DNA from: Nocardiopsis gilva YIM 90087
GTDB lineage: Bacteria > Actinomycetota > Actinomycetes > Streptosporangiales > Streptosporangiaceae
Reading direction: 5' to 3'
Assembly (NCBI RefSeq): GCF_002263495.1
Contig: NZ_CP022753.1
Span: forward strand, 2,294,001 to 2,358,000
Length of the DNA stretch: 64,000 bases
Shown: positions 44,212 to 53,132 of the stretch, one piece after another
How the letters are laid out: each line of letters starts with the position of its first letter
Numbering within the stretch: the stretch's first letter is position 1
Made by a program: the position numbers and the translations under genes
The notes under the pieces: generated by a model
Database searches by the model: none
What the model was told of the DNA's origin: nothing
The model's input: only the letters and a program-made list of their open reading frames with translations

Positions 44212-47189
44212 GCGGGCGACGGCGCCCCGCGTGGACCGACCCCAGCGGGGCCGAGGCACCGGAGGTCGGCGTCGTCTTCGACGGCCGGCCCCTGACCGCG
44301 CGCGCCGGGGAGCCGCTGTCCGCCGCGCTGCTGGCCGCCGGGGTGCGCACCGTGAGCACCTCCATCTCCACCGGGCGCCCGCGCGGCGTGTACGCCGTCG
44401 ACTCCGCCGAGCCGTGCGCCTATGTGCGGGTGGACTCGCCCCCGGGCGAGGCCATGGCGCAGGCCACCCGTGTCGAGGCCCACGACGGACTGCGCGCCGC
44501 CGGGCTGGCCGGATACGCCCGCCTGCCCGACGACCGCGAACCCGCCCGCTCCGACAAGTCCTGGGCGCACTGCGACGTCCTCGTCGTCGGCGCCGGCCCG
44601 GCCGGACTCGCCGCGGCTCTGGCCGCCGCCCGTGCCGGGGCGCGGGTCATCCTCGCCGACGAGCGCCCGCACCCCGGCGGCGACCTGCTGGGATCGCGGC
44701 GCGACATCGACGGGACACCGGCCGCCGAGTGGATCGAGGCGGCCATCGCCGAGCTCCGCGCCCACCCCGAGGCGCGCGTGTTCACCCGCACCGCCGTCAC
44801 CGGCCACTACGACCACGGCGAGCACATCGCGCTGGAGCGCCGACCGCGGCAGGAGGCGACCGGCGACGGCGCGTCGGACGAGCGGTCCCGGCCCGTCTCC
44901 TACCGGCTGTGGCGCATCCGGACCCGCCGCACCGTCCTGACCACCGGCGCCGGGGAGCGGCCGTTCGCCTTCCAGGGAAACGACCGCCCCGGCGTCATGC
45001 TCGCGGGCGCCGCCGCCCGGTACGCCTGGCGCTACGGTGTCCTGCCCGGACGCCGCGCCGTCGTCTCCGGCTGCCACGACGAGGCGCTGTGGGCCGCCGT
45101 CGACCTGCACGACGCCGGGATCGAGCTCGCCGCCGTCGCCGACGCCCGACCCGCCCCCGGAACCGCGCCCGTCGCCGCGCTGCGGGAGCGCGGCATCGAC
45201 GTCCTGACCGAACACGCCGCCACCCGGACCGTGGCCACCGCCGACGGGGTGCTGTCCGACGCCGCGCTGGCCCCCGTCGACCGCCAGGGCCGCGTCATCG
45301 GACCGGACCAGACCTTCGCCTGCGACCTCCTCGCGGTCTCCGGCGGCCACGATCCCGCGATCGCGCTCGCCGCCCACACCGGCATGCGGCCCCGCTGGTC
45401 GCCGCCGCACGCCGCCTTCCTGCCCGGACCCCTGCCCGACGCGACGCACTGCGTAGGGGCGGCGGCCGGAACCCGCGGCGCCGACGCCGCCCGCGCCGCC
45501 GGACAGCAGGCGGGCCACGCGGCCGCCGTCGCGGCGCTGCGCACCGACGGCGGCGTCCCGGCACCGCGGGCCGGGAACGGCGCCCACGGGCAGGCGAGCG
45601 GGGAACACGGGGCCGGCGACGCGGCGGGCGGCACGCCGCCCATGGCGCTGTGGGCGGTCACCGCCCCGCACAGCGACGACGCGCTGACCTTCGTCGACCT
45701 GCACCGGGACGTCACGCTCGCCGACCTCCGCGCCGCCATCGAGGCCGGGATGACCTCCATCGAGCACATCAAGCGCTTCACCACCATCGGCACCGGCCCC
45801 GACCAGGGGCGCACCTCGGGCGTCCTCACCGCCGGGATCGTCGCCCAGTGGCTCGGCCGGTCCATGGACCAGGTCGGCGGCACACAGCAGCGCCCGCCGG
45901 CCGTGCCCATCCCGTTCGCCGCCCTGGCCGGGCCGGACCGCGGGGACCTGCTCTACCCGGCGCGCCGGACACCCATGCACGACTGGCACGTGGCCCGCGG
46001 GGCGGTCTTCGAGGACGTCGGGCAGTGGAAGCGCGCCCGCTACTATCCCCGGGGCGGGGAGGACATGCGCGCGGCGGTGCTGCGCGAGTGCCGGGCCGCC
46101 CGGGAGGGCGTGGCGGTCCTCGACGCCTCCACCCTCGGCAAGATCATCGTGGCCGGCCACGACGCCCCGGTGTTCCTCGACCGCGTTTACACCGGAAAGT
46201 TCTCCAGCCTGGGCGTGGGCCGCTGCCGCTACGGCGTCATGTGCGGCGCCGACGGCATGGTCCTCGACGACGGTGTCGCCGTGCGCCTGTCCGACCACCG
46301 CTACCTGGTCACCACGACGTCGGGCAACGCCGAGACGGTGCTCGCCTGGCTGGAGGAGTGGGCCCAGGAGGAGTGGCCGGACCTCTGCGTGCACTTCACC
46401 CACGCCACCGACCACTTCGCCACGGTCAGCGTGGTCGGCCCGCGCTCCCGCGACGTGATGGCGCGCATCGCCCCCGACCTGGACGTCTCCGCCGAGGGCT
46501 TCCCGTTCATGAGGTTCCGCGACGCCACCGTTGCTGGGGTCCCCGCCCGCGTGCTGCGCGTCAGCTTCACCGGCGAGCTCACCTTCGAGATCTACGTCTG
46601 CTCCTGGTACGGGCGCGCCGTGTGGGAGGCGGTCATGGCGGCCGGGGAGCCCCACGGAATCACCCCGTACGGCACCGAGACCATGCACGTGCTGCGGGCG
46701 GAGAAGGGGTTCATCGTCGTCGGGCATGAGACCGATGGCAGCGTCACCCCGCTCGACCTCGGCATGGGGTGGGCGGTCTCCAAACGCAAGGACTTCGTCG
46801 GCAAGCGGTCGCTGAGCCGCCCCGACACCGCGCGCGACGACCGGGAGCAGCTGGTCGGACTGCTTCCCGACGACACGGGGCACGTTCTCGCCGAGGGAGC
46901 GCAGCTGGTGGCCGGGCCACCGGGTGCCGCGAGCGGTGCCGCGTCCGGCGCCCCCGCGGCGTGGCCGATGCCGGTCGCGCCCCCACCGCGCCCGGCTCCG
47001 ACCCAGGGCCGCGTCACCTCCGCCTACGACAGTGCGGCGCTGGGCCGCACCTTCGGGCTCGGCCTGCTGCGCGGTGGCCACGAGCGGCACGGCGAACGGC
47101 TCTACGCCGTGCACCTGGACCGGATCGTCCCGGTGACCGTGACCGATCCGGTGTTCTACGACAAGGAGGGCCTGCGCCGTGATGGATGA
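44208..47189 (+). CDS. soxA: Sarcosine oxidase alpha subunit
   Basis: The protein has 993 residues. It begins with a small ferredoxin-like 2Fe-2S-fold region, here without a cluster, followed by an NAD/FAD Rossmann domain (CDVLVVGAGPAGLAAALAAA). An Ala/Gly-rich insertion lies at ~455-480 and LWAVTAPHSDDALTFVDLHR follows. The C-terminal GcvT domain has GAVFEDVGQWKRARYYPRGG, VDDGVAVRL-type sequence, RVSFTGELTFEIYV and VGHETDGSVTPLDLGMGWAV. It supplies the folate site and channels the C1 unit. The Pro/Ala stretch near 915-935 is unusually long. Its stop lies inside the start of soxG. Confidence 0.95.
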   Translation: MSGRRRPAWTDPSGAEAPEVGVVFDGRPLTARAGEPLSAALLAAGVRTVSTSISTGRPRGVYAVDSAEPCAYVRVDSPPGEAMAQATRVEAHDGLRAAGLAGYARLPDDREPARSDKSWAHCDVLVVGAGPAGLAAALAAARAGARVILADERPHPGGDLLGSRRDIDGTPAAEWIEAAIAELRAHPEARVFTRTAVTGHYDHGEHIALERRPRQEATGDGASDERSRPVSYRLWRIRTRRTVLTTGAGERPFAFQGNDRPGVMLAGAAARYAWRYGVLPGRRAVVSGCHDEALWAAVDLHDAGIELAAVADARPAPGTAPVAALRERGIDVLTEHAATRTVATADGVLSDAALAPVDRQGRVIGPDQTFACDLLAVSGGHDPAIALAAHTGMRPRWSPPHAAFLPGPLPDATHCVGAAAGTRGADAARAAGQQAGHAAAVAALRTDGGVPAPRAGNGAHGQASGEHGAGDAAGGTPPMALWAVTAPHSDDALTFVDLHRDVTLADLRAAIEAGMTSIEHIKRFTTIGTGPDQGRTSGVLTAGIVAQWLGRSMDQVGGTQQRPPAVPIPFAALAGPDRGDLLYPARRTPMHDWHVARGAVFEDVGQWKRARYYPRGGEDMRAAVLRECRAAREGVAVLDASTLGKIIVAGHDAPVFLDRVYTGKFSSLGVGRCRYGVMCGADGMVLDDGVAVRLSDHRYLVTTTSGNAETVLAWLEEWAQEEWPDLCVHFTHATDHFATVSVVGPRSRDVMARIAPDLDVSAEGFPFMRFRDATVAGVPARVLRVSFTGELTFEIYVCSWYGRAVWEAVMAAGEPHGITPYGTETMHVLRAEKGFIVVGHETDGSVTPLDLGMGWAVSKRKDFVGKRSLSRPDTARDDREQLVGLLPDDTGHVLAEGAQLVAGPPGAASGAASGAPAAWPMPVAPPPRPAPTQGRVTSAYDSAALGRTFGLGLLRGGHERHGERLYAVHLDRIVPVTVTDPVFYDKEGLRRDG

Positions 47190-47877
47190 GACGACGACGG
47201 CCGAGGTTCCGGCCCCGCGCGCCGAACCGCGCAGCCCGGTCGCCCACCTGGCCGACCGCATCGGCGGAGCCGGCTCCGCCGACACCGCGCTCCTGCGGGA
47301 GCTGCCGTTCCTCGCCCAGGTCGAGCTGCGCGTCGACGCCGACGAGGAGCAGGCCGCCTCCCGCCTGGCCGGGGAGTTCCTGGGCTGCCCGTTGCCCGAG
47401 GCCGGCCGCGTGTCGGGGGGCGGGCACCCCTACGTGCTGTGGTGCGGCCCGGGCTGGTACCTGGTCGTGGACGGCGGTGCCACCGGGCGCGGGCTGGCCG
47501 CCGGGCTGTGCGCGGCGCTGGGCGGCGAGTACGGCGCGGTGTGCGGCAGCGTCGTCGACGTCTCCGGGCAGCGCACGGTGCTGGAACTGCGCGGCCCGCG
47601 CGCCCGCGACGTGCTGGCCCAGGGCTGCCCCCTGGACCTGCACCCGCGTGTCTTCGCGGCGGGAGCCTACGCGCAGACGCTGTTCGCCACGACCAACATC
47701 GGCATCCACCACACGGGGATGCATAGCAACGGAAACGGGGTAAGGGAGAAGGAGGGATCGGAGAACGGCGTACCGGTGTTCCGCATCCTCGTACGCGCGT
47801 CGTTCGCCGACCACCTCACGCGGCGGCTGCTCGATGCGATGGAAACCGAGACCCGGGGGAGTGCCACCACGAGCTGA
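47182..47877 (+). CDS. soxG: Sarcosine oxidase gamma subunit
   Basis: The protein has 231 residues from ATG 47182 (GTG 47179 is an alternative) and overlaps the soxA stop. Gamma-subunit marks are a PFLAQVELRVDA segment, WCGPGWYLVV, GAVCGSVVDVSGQRTVLELR, the GPRARDVLAQGCPLDLHPRV motif and a terminal VRASFADHLTRRLLDAM. A Gly/Asn/Glu insertion at ~175-195 is less typical. Last gene of the oxidase operon. Confidence 0.93.
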   Translation: MDETTTAEVPAPRAEPRSPVAHLADRIGGAGSADTALLRELPFLAQVELRVDADEEQAASRLAGEFLGCPLPEAGRVSGGGHPYVLWCGPGWYLVVDGGATGRGLAAGLCAALGGEYGAVCGSVVDVSGQRTVLELRGPRARDVLAQGCPLDLHPRVFAAGAYAQTLFATTNIGIHHTGMHSNGNGVREKEGSENGVPVFRILVRASFADHLTRRLLDAMETETRGSATTS

Positions 47878-47978
47878 CGCCGGACTGTAGAGCCCAAAAA
47901 ACCGCTCTGACCTGCGTGGATGACAGAACGGCCGCGCCTGTCCAGGGAGCGCTGACTCTCCCCCACTATCGTAGGACC

Positions 47979-48851
47979 ATGGCTTCCAACGACCACCGCG
48001 CAGAGAAGATTCGGAACACACCACGAGGGGAACGGTCCGAGCGGGGGTCGGGTGGTGAAGCGGAGGCGACCAGGACAGCCTCCGGTAAGGATGGTGCGCC
48101 GGTGCAATCGGTGGACCGCGCCATCACCGTCCTGGAGATTTTGGCGCAGCACGGTGAGGCCGGAGTCACGGAGATCGCCGCGGAACTGGGAGTCCACAAA
48201 TCGACGGCCTTCCGCCTGGTCGGCGCGCTGGAACGGCGCGGCCTGGTGGAGCAGCCGGGGCTGCGCGGAAAATACCAGCTCGGTTTCGGCATCATCCGGC
48301 TGGCCGGGACGATGGCAGCGGGGCTCGACCTCACCCAGCAGAGCCGTCAGGTCTGCGAGGACCTCGCCGCCGACCTCGGCGAAACGGTCAACATCGCGAT
48401 CCCCAGCGGCGACATGGTCGTCAACATCGACCAGGTGCGCGGCTCCTCCGCCGTGGTCAGCCAGAACTGGATCGGCCGCCAGAACCCCCTGCACTCCACG
48501 TCGAGCGGCAAGGTGCTGCTCGCCTTCATGACCCGGCCCGAGCAGCGGCGGATCATGCGCGGGCACCTGGAGGAACTCACCCCCCGAACCATCACCGACC
48601 CCGACGCCCTGCGCGAGGAGTTCGACAAAATCCTGCGGCACGGGTACGCCACGGCCGTGGAGGAGCTGGAAGTCGGCCTCAACGCGGTCGCCGCCCCCAT
48701 CCGCGGGCTGACCGGCGAGGTAATCGCGGCGGTCAGCGCCTCGGGCCCCTCGTACCGGATGGAGGAGTGCCGCCTCGACGTCATCGGTGAGACAGTCCTG
48801 AAGGCCGCCGAGGAGATCTCCGCCCGCATGGGGCATATGGCCTCCGCCTGA
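47979..48851 (+). CDS. IclR-family regulator of the methyl-catabolism island
   Basis: The protein has 290 residues from ATG 47979; an in-frame GTG at 47916 is less likely. After a charged 40-residue leader it has VQSVDRAITVLEILAQHGEA and a winged helix (VTEIAAELGVHKSTAFRLVG). The effector domain has PLHSTSSGKVLLAFM and GYATAVEELEVGLNAVAAPI, with SASGPSYRM near the end. It follows soxG by 101 bases on the same strand. It is the obvious candidate to bind the GTTGC-N7-GCAAC sites at 38099 and 39941 (inference). Confidence 0.92.
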   Translation: MASNDHRAEKIRNTPRGERSERGSGGEAEATRTASGKDGAPVQSVDRAITVLEILAQHGEAGVTEIAAELGVHKSTAFRLVGALERRGLVEQPGLRGKYQLGFGIIRLAGTMAAGLDLTQQSRQVCEDLAADLGETVNIAIPSGDMVVNIDQVRGSSAVVSQNWIGRQNPLHSTSSGKVLLAFMTRPEQRRIMRGHLEELTPRTITDPDALREEFDKILRHGYATAVEELEVGLNAVAAPIRGLTGEVIAAVSASGPSYRMEECRLDVIGETVLKAAEEISARMGHMASA

Positions 48852-48943
48852 GACGCCTCACCACCCTCCCTCCCGCCCACCACCACCCACCATCGCCCAC
48901 CCGATCCTGCCGGGCCACCGGCGCCCGCCCTACCCCTTCGGGG

Positions 48944-49468
48944 TCAGCCGCGGGCGCCCGGGACCCGCCCCAGACCCGCGGCGACGATGCCGACGACGCG
49001 CTCGACGAGGACGTCGGGTGTGGCTGCGATGTCCAGGGTGACGCCCTGCTCGTCGCGCTCCAGCGGTTCCAGGGCCTCCAGCTGGGAGTCGAGCAGCGCG
49101 GGCGGCATGAAGTGGTCCGAGCGCTCCGCCAGCCGCTGCGCGAGCAGGGATCGCGGACCGTGGAGGTGGAGGAACCGGATATCGGGCGCCCCCGTGCGCA
49201 GGATGTCCCGGTAAGCGCGCTTGAGTGCGGAGCAGGCCACGAGCGTCGGCTCACCGCGCCGCTCGTGCTCGGCGATCCACTCCGCCAGCGAGGCCAGCCA
49301 GGGGCGGCGGTCCTCGTCGGTCAGCGGCGCCCCTGCCGACATCTTCGCGATGTTGGCGGCCGGGTGGAACCGGTCCGCCTCGGCCAACGGCAGCCCCAGC
49401 CGCTCGGCGGCCCGCAGCGCGACCGTACTCTTGCCGCTGCCTGACACACCCATGACGACAAAGTGCAT
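48944..49468 (-). CDS. gntK: Gluconokinase
   Basis: The protein has 174 residues, with ATG at 49468 behind GGAGGG. The P-loop is MGVSGSGKSTVALRAAERLG. DRFHPAANIAKMSAGAPLTD and the DEDRRPWLASLAEWI and CSALKRAYRDILR segments are diagnostic of GntK. It phosphorylates gluconate for the pentose phosphate pathway. Divergent from the GntR regulator, with an operator-like site between. Confidence 0.95.
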   Translation of the reverse strand: MHFVVMGVSGSGKSTVALRAAERLGLPLAEADRFHPAANIAKMSAGAPLTDEDRRPWLASLAEWIAEHERRGEPTLVACSALKRAYRDILRTGAPDIRFLHLHGPRSLLAQRLAERSDHFMPPALLDSQLEALEPLERDEQGVTLDIAATPDVLVERVVGIVAAGLGRVPGARG

Positions 49469-49523
49469 GGTTTCCCTCCCCGTGTGCGGGCACGCGACAA
49501 TGTGACGTCCGCGCGCCCCGCGT

Positions 49524-49543
49524 ACTAATAGTGTTACCAATGA
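49524..49543. promoter_or_regulatory. Putative GntR operator between gntK and the regulator
   Basis: The sequence around AATAGTGTTACCAATGA is an imperfect dyad (AGTGTTACCA). It resembles the better palindrome CAATGGTAATACCATTG in front of gntP. FadR-subfamily GntR proteins often bind GGTNNNACC-like sites. Confidence 0.5.
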
Positions 49544-49605
49544 TTCGGCCCGGAGCATCGGCGCCCCCCGCGTTCGGCGCCGGTCCGGCCACAGCGAGGA
49601 GCCCG

Positions 49606-50373
49606 ATGAGCGCCCACGCCGACCACGGCGGCTCGGCCCGCCGCACCCTGCACAACCGCGTTCTGGCGGAACTGGGCCCGGCGATCGCGGCCGGCGAGGT
49701 CGAGCCCGGCCACGTGTTCACGCTCGACCGCCTGGAGCGCGACTACGGGGTCTCGCGCACCGTGGCCCGCGAGGCGGTGCGGGTGCTGGAGTCCATGCGC
49801 CTGGTCGTCAGCCGTCCCCGCACCGGCGTCCGGGTCCGCCCGCAGGGGGAGTGGAGCGTCTACGACCCCCAGCTCATCCGGTGGCGGCTGGCCGGCCCCG
49901 GCCGCATGGCGCAGTTGCGGTCGCTGAACGAGCTGCGCGCCGCCGTCGAGCCTCCGGCCGCGGCCTCCGCCGCCCGCCGCGCCCGGCAGGAGGAGCGCGA
50001 CGCGCTGGTCGAGGTGAACCGGCGGATGGCCGAGGAGGGCGAGCGCGGCGACCTGGCGGCCTTCCTCGACCTGGACATCGAGTTCCACCGGCGCATCCTG
50101 CTGCTGTCCGGCAACGAGATGTTCGCGGGGCTCTCCGACGTCGTCGCCGAGGTGCTCACCGGCCGCACGGCCTACCAGCTGATGCCGCACCGGCCCCGAC
50201 CCCACGCGCTGCGCCTGCACGCCCACGTCGCCTCGGCGATCCACAGCGGCCTGCCCGAGGTCGCGGAGGCCGCCATGCGCGCCATCGTCACCGAGGTCGT
50301 GGCGGCCCTGGACGAGGCCGACACGGGTGCGGCGGGACCGGCGGACGCTCCAGGACTCACAGAACCAGGCTGA
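49606..50373 (+). CDS. GntR-family (FadR type) regulator of gluconate genes
   Basis: The protein has 255 residues. ATG 49606 follows GCGAGGAG; an upstream ATG at 49540 would place the operator inside the gene. A winged helix (LDRLERDYGVSRTVAREAVR, VLESMRLVVSRPRTGVRV) is followed by an FCD domain with DLDIEFHRRILLLSGNEMF and LHAHVASAIHSGLPEVAEAA metal and ligand residues. It is flanked by gntK and gntP and probably represses both, released by gluconate or its 6-phosphate. Its 3' end overlaps gntP by 17 bases. Confidence 0.92.
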   Translation: MSAHADHGGSARRTLHNRVLAELGPAIAAGEVEPGHVFTLDRLERDYGVSRTVAREAVRVLESMRLVVSRPRTGVRVRPQGEWSVYDPQLIRWRLAGPGRMAQLRSLNELRAAVEPPAAASAARRARQEERDALVEVNRRMAEEGERGDLAAFLDLDIEFHRRILLLSGNEMFAGLSDVVAEVLTGRTAYQLMPHRPRPHALRLHAHVASAIHSGLPEVAEAAMRAIVTEVVAALDEADTGAAGPADAPGLTEPG

Positions 50374-51730
50374 GCAGGAAGGCGAAGCCGAAGCCGATCA
50401 CGCCGATCAGCGTCTCCATCACCGTCCAGGTGCGCAGCGTGGTCCGCACGTCCATGCCGAGGAAGCGGCCGACCAGCCAGAACCCCGAGTCGTTGACGTG
50501 CGAGAGCACCGTGGAGCCGCAGGCGATCGCGATGACGATCAGCGACAGGTCGAGCGTGGACAGCCCGCTGGTCGCCGCGACCGTGGGCGCGATGAGCGCC
50601 GCCGTGGTGGTCAGCGCGACCGTGGCCGAGCCCTGGGCCACGCGCAGCGCCGTCGCGACGACGAACGCCGCCACGATGACCGGCAGGCCGGTGGACTCCA
50701 GGCTGTGCGCCAGGGCCTCCCCGATGCCGCCGGCCCGCAGCACGCCGCCGAACATGCCCCCGGCACCGGTGATCAGGATGATCGAGCACACCGGCCCCAG
50801 GGCCTCGTTGCTGATCTGCTCGATGCGCTGGCGCGGGTGCCGCCCGCGGCCGAGCACCACCATGGCCGTGATCGCGGTGATGAGCAGCGCGACGGGCGTC
50901 TGCCCGAGGAGGACCAGCACCCGCACCCACGCCGCGTCGCCATCGACGGCCCCGATGGTGGAGAGCGTGGTCAGGCCGGTGTTGCCGAAAATCAGCAGCA
51001 TCGGCAGCAGCAGGATTGCCAGGACGGTCGACAGGCGGGGCGGGTCGTCGTGGGCTGTGCCGTCGCCGAGGACGTCGTCGGGCACCGGGAGCTGCAACCG
51101 CCGCCCGGTGAACAGCGCGAACAGGTAGGAGGCCAGGTACCAGGTGGGAACGGCCAGCAGCAGCCCGACGACCAGCGTGGCGCCCATGTCGGCGCCGATG
51201 AGGCCGGTGGCGGCGACCGGCCCCGGGTGCGGTGGCACGAAGGCGTGCATGACGGCGAAGGCTCCCGCCACGGGCAGGGCGTAGAGCAGGACCGAGCCGC
51301 CCAGGCGGCGGGCGACGCTGAACACGATCGGCAGCATCACGATCAGCCCGGCGTCGAAGAAGATGGGGAAGCCGAAGAGCAGTGAGGCGACGCCGAGCGC
51401 CAGGGGTGCCCGCTGCTCACCGAAGGCCCTGATCAGCGTGTTCGCCAGGACCGCGGCACCCCCGGTGACCTCCATCAGGCGGCCGATCATCACGCCGAGC
51501 CCGACCAGCAGGGCGACACTGGCCAACGTGTCGCCGAACCCGTCGAGCATGGTCGGCACGATCTCGTCCGCGGGGATCCGGGTGGCCACCGCCACCAGCA
51601 GGCTGACCAGGGTCAGCGAGACGAAGGCGTGCAGGCGCACCTTCATCACCAGGAAGAGCAGGACGGCGACGGCGCCGACCGCTATGGCCAGCAGCGGCCC
51701 GGTGCCGTAGGCGGGTTCGATGGCTTCCAC
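50357..51730 (-). CDS. gntP: Gluconate:H+ symporter (GntP family)
   Basis: The protein has 457 residues with about 12-14 hydrophobic helices. GTG at 51730 is chosen for the GGGAGG just upstream. Family signs are LLFGFPIFFDAGLIVMLPIV, AFVPPHPGPVAATGLIGADM, ITGAGGMFGGVLRAGGIGEA, RVAQGSATVALTTTAALIAP and SHVNDSGFWLVGRFLGMDV. It imports gluconate for GntK. A palindromic operator lies about 110 bases upstream. Confidence 0.95.
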   Translation of the reverse strand: MEAIEPAYGTGPLLAIAVGAVAVLLFLVMKVRLHAFVSLTLVSLLVAVATRIPADEIVPTMLDGFGDTLASVALLVGLGVMIGRLMEVTGGAAVLANTLIRAFGEQRAPLALGVASLLFGFPIFFDAGLIVMLPIVFSVARRLGGSVLLYALPVAGAFAVMHAFVPPHPGPVAATGLIGADMGATLVVGLLLAVPTWYLASYLFALFTGRRLQLPVPDDVLGDGTAHDDPPRLSTVLAILLLPMLLIFGNTGLTTLSTIGAVDGDAAWVRVLVLLGQTPVALLITAITAMVVLGRGRHPRQRIEQISNEALGPVCSIILITGAGGMFGGVLRAGGIGEALAHSLESTGLPVIVAAFVVATALRVAQGSATVALTTTAALIAPTVAATSGLSTLDLSLIVIAIACGSTVLSHVNDSGFWLVGRFLGMDVRTTLRTWTVMETLIGVIGFGFAFLLSLVL

Positions 51731-51840
51731 GAGGTGCCTCCCGAATGGTGCGCGCCGCGATCGGCGCGCGGTTGGGGTGATGCGGGGTGGTGAGTGGGGG
51801 TGGGCAGGCCTATCTGCTGTGCTCAGCGGCACATGGGAGG

Positions 51841-51857
51841 CAATGGTAATACCATTG
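51841..51857. promoter_or_regulatory. Putative GntR operator upstream of gntP
   Basis: CAATGGTAATACCATTG is palindromic at all but the central positions (CAATGGTA / TACCATTG overlap). It lies in the gntP upstream region and resembles the site at 49524. Confidence 0.6.
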
Positions 51858-52040
51858 TGAACCGCTGTGATCCGCCCCGTTCGGAATTGTTATCTCCTGT
51901 CCCGCCGCCGGTCGGCAGCGGACACGCCGGGTGGCCCGCCGTGTGCGCCCCGCTCGCGTCCCGCCGACCTTCCGACGATCGCGGTCCCCTCGTGCGAGGC
52001 GGACGGAAACCAGGGCTTGCACCGTGATCAGGGGGTACGG

Positions 52041-52150
52041 AGTTCGGTGTCTGCTGGGCGGCCTTGTCGGAGTTCTTCCTTTCCGATGTTCGGTGGTGAA
52101 AAGCGGCACCGACGAGGGCAGGGAGCTGGGGGCGCCGGTCGTCTGGCGGG
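52041..52150 (+). repeat. Repeat unit A, copy 1
   Basis: It contains GTCTGCTGGGCGGCCTTGTC at 52049-52068 and GAAAAGCGGCACCGA at 52098-52112. It begins TGATCAGGGGGTACGGAGTT, which is also mirrored at the outer end of copy 3. Confidence 0.8.
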
Positions 52151-52164
52151 TGCGGCCGGGCGGG

Positions 52165-52275
52165 GGCAGGGGTCTGCTGGGCGGCCTTGTCCGCGGTCGT
52201 CCTTTCCCATGTCCTTGGGCGAAAAGCGGCACCGACGCGGAGGCAGGGGTGGGCGTCGCCTGTCGGCTCCCGGAC
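52165..52275 (+). repeat. Repeat unit A, copy 2
   Basis: The same two cores lie at 52172-52191 and 52221-52235, 123 bases after copy 1 and in the same orientation. The right part (CCTGTCGGCTC...GACGGGCCC-like) also matches copy 3. Confidence 0.8.
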
Positions 52276-52351
52276 GGGCCCTGCGGGCGGCCCGGAACCC
52301 GCCTTGCGGCCCGCCGTGCGTCGGTTATGCCCGGATTGCCACAAGTTCCCC

Positions 52352-52415
52352 GCGATGATCATGGGGAATACTCCGGCAAAACGGACATCATCAGATGCAC
52401 CCCCATGATCATCGC
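52352..52415. repeat. Stem-loop with 15-base perfect arms
   Basis: GCGATGATCATGGGG pairs with CCCCATGATCATCGC across a 34-base loop. Adjacent CCCC and GGGGG could extend the stem past a short bulge. Confidence 0.75.
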
Positions 52416-52532
52416 CAGCGGGGGCCTGCGGCGGGGGGTGCTCCCGTATCGCGGAAGCGGCTTCACGTCCAGCGGAAACGCGGCCTTCCGGCCCGCCCCC
52501 ACTGCCGTTTCACCACCGCACCCACTCCTCTC

Positions 52533-52600
52533 TCCGTTGATCTCGGCGATATCGACCGAATACTCGCCGGTATTCGGTCGATATCGCCGAGATCAACGGA
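52533..52600. repeat. Stem-loop with 31-base perfect arms
   Basis: The left arm 52533-52563 begins TCCGTTGATCTCGGCGATAT and is perfectly complementary to 52570-52600, with a six-base TCGCCG loop. No base of the 31 is mismatched. The stem is far longer than a terminator needs and no T-run follows. Confidence 0.9.
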
Positions 52601-52649
52601 AGGACAGGACGGAGAGCGCTTTCCCGCTGCCCGACGCCGGTCCGGGCCC

Positions 52650-52770
52650 GTCCCGCCTGCGAGCCGACAGGGGCGCCCCAGCCCCCACCGCCCTCGGTGC
52701 CGCTTTTCACCCGAGAACGCCGGACAGGGCGACCGCCGACAAGGCCGCCCAGCAGACACCGGACTCCGCG
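52650..52770 (-). repeat. Repeat unit A, copy 3 (inverted)
   Basis: The reverse complements of the two cores are at 52738-52757 and 52694-52708. Its outer end mirrors that of copy 1, so the whole 52.03-52.78 kb block is bounded by inverted repeats. Confidence 0.8.
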
Positions 52771-53132
52771 CCCCGCTGATCACGGAAACCATCCGGCCGA
52801 CCGGCCGGAACCAGAGGAAGCGCGTGATCACCGGCGCCATGGGAGCAGGCGACTCCCTCTATGGGGCCCTCCGCCATGAGCAGGGCGGATGAGAACGAAC
52901 CGGAGAAGCCAGGCGACACCGCGGACCCCGGACTGTCACGATGAACTGGACAGCACAACCGGTTTGCAGATAAACCAGTCGGTAACATCGCCGGAACGTG
53001 TCGTCGGGTCGGTGGTGGTAGAGCAGGCACCACCCCGTCCTGTGGCGGTGCCGCTGCCGACGCGGCGATGACCCGTCCGCGAGACTGAGGGCTCCAGCGG
53101 TCCGACGAGGCGGGATGGGAAGAACAGAGCGG

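Larger units (their letters stand above)
51858..53132. other. Long non-coding region with a structured repeat element
   Basis: About 1.27 kb without a supportable gene. The middle 750 bases hold three copies of one repeat and two long stem-loops, listed separately. The last 300 bases should contain the manA promoter. Open frames cross the repeats on both strands but lack ribosome sites and known domains. Confidence 0.6.

Noticed and set aside
43938-47285. A 1115-codon minus-strand open frame opposite soxA
   Set aside because: soxA on the plus strand is complete and overlaps its neighbours in operon style. The antisense frame is composition noise.
52041-52770. The repeats as a CRISPR array
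   Set aside because: Units are ~110 bases, only three, one is inverted, spacing is irregular, and no cas gene is present.
51931-52779. An open frame of 282 codons across the repeat element
   Set aside because: It runs through all three repeat copies and the 31-base palindrome, has no ribosome site and encodes Arg/Gly-rich sequence.
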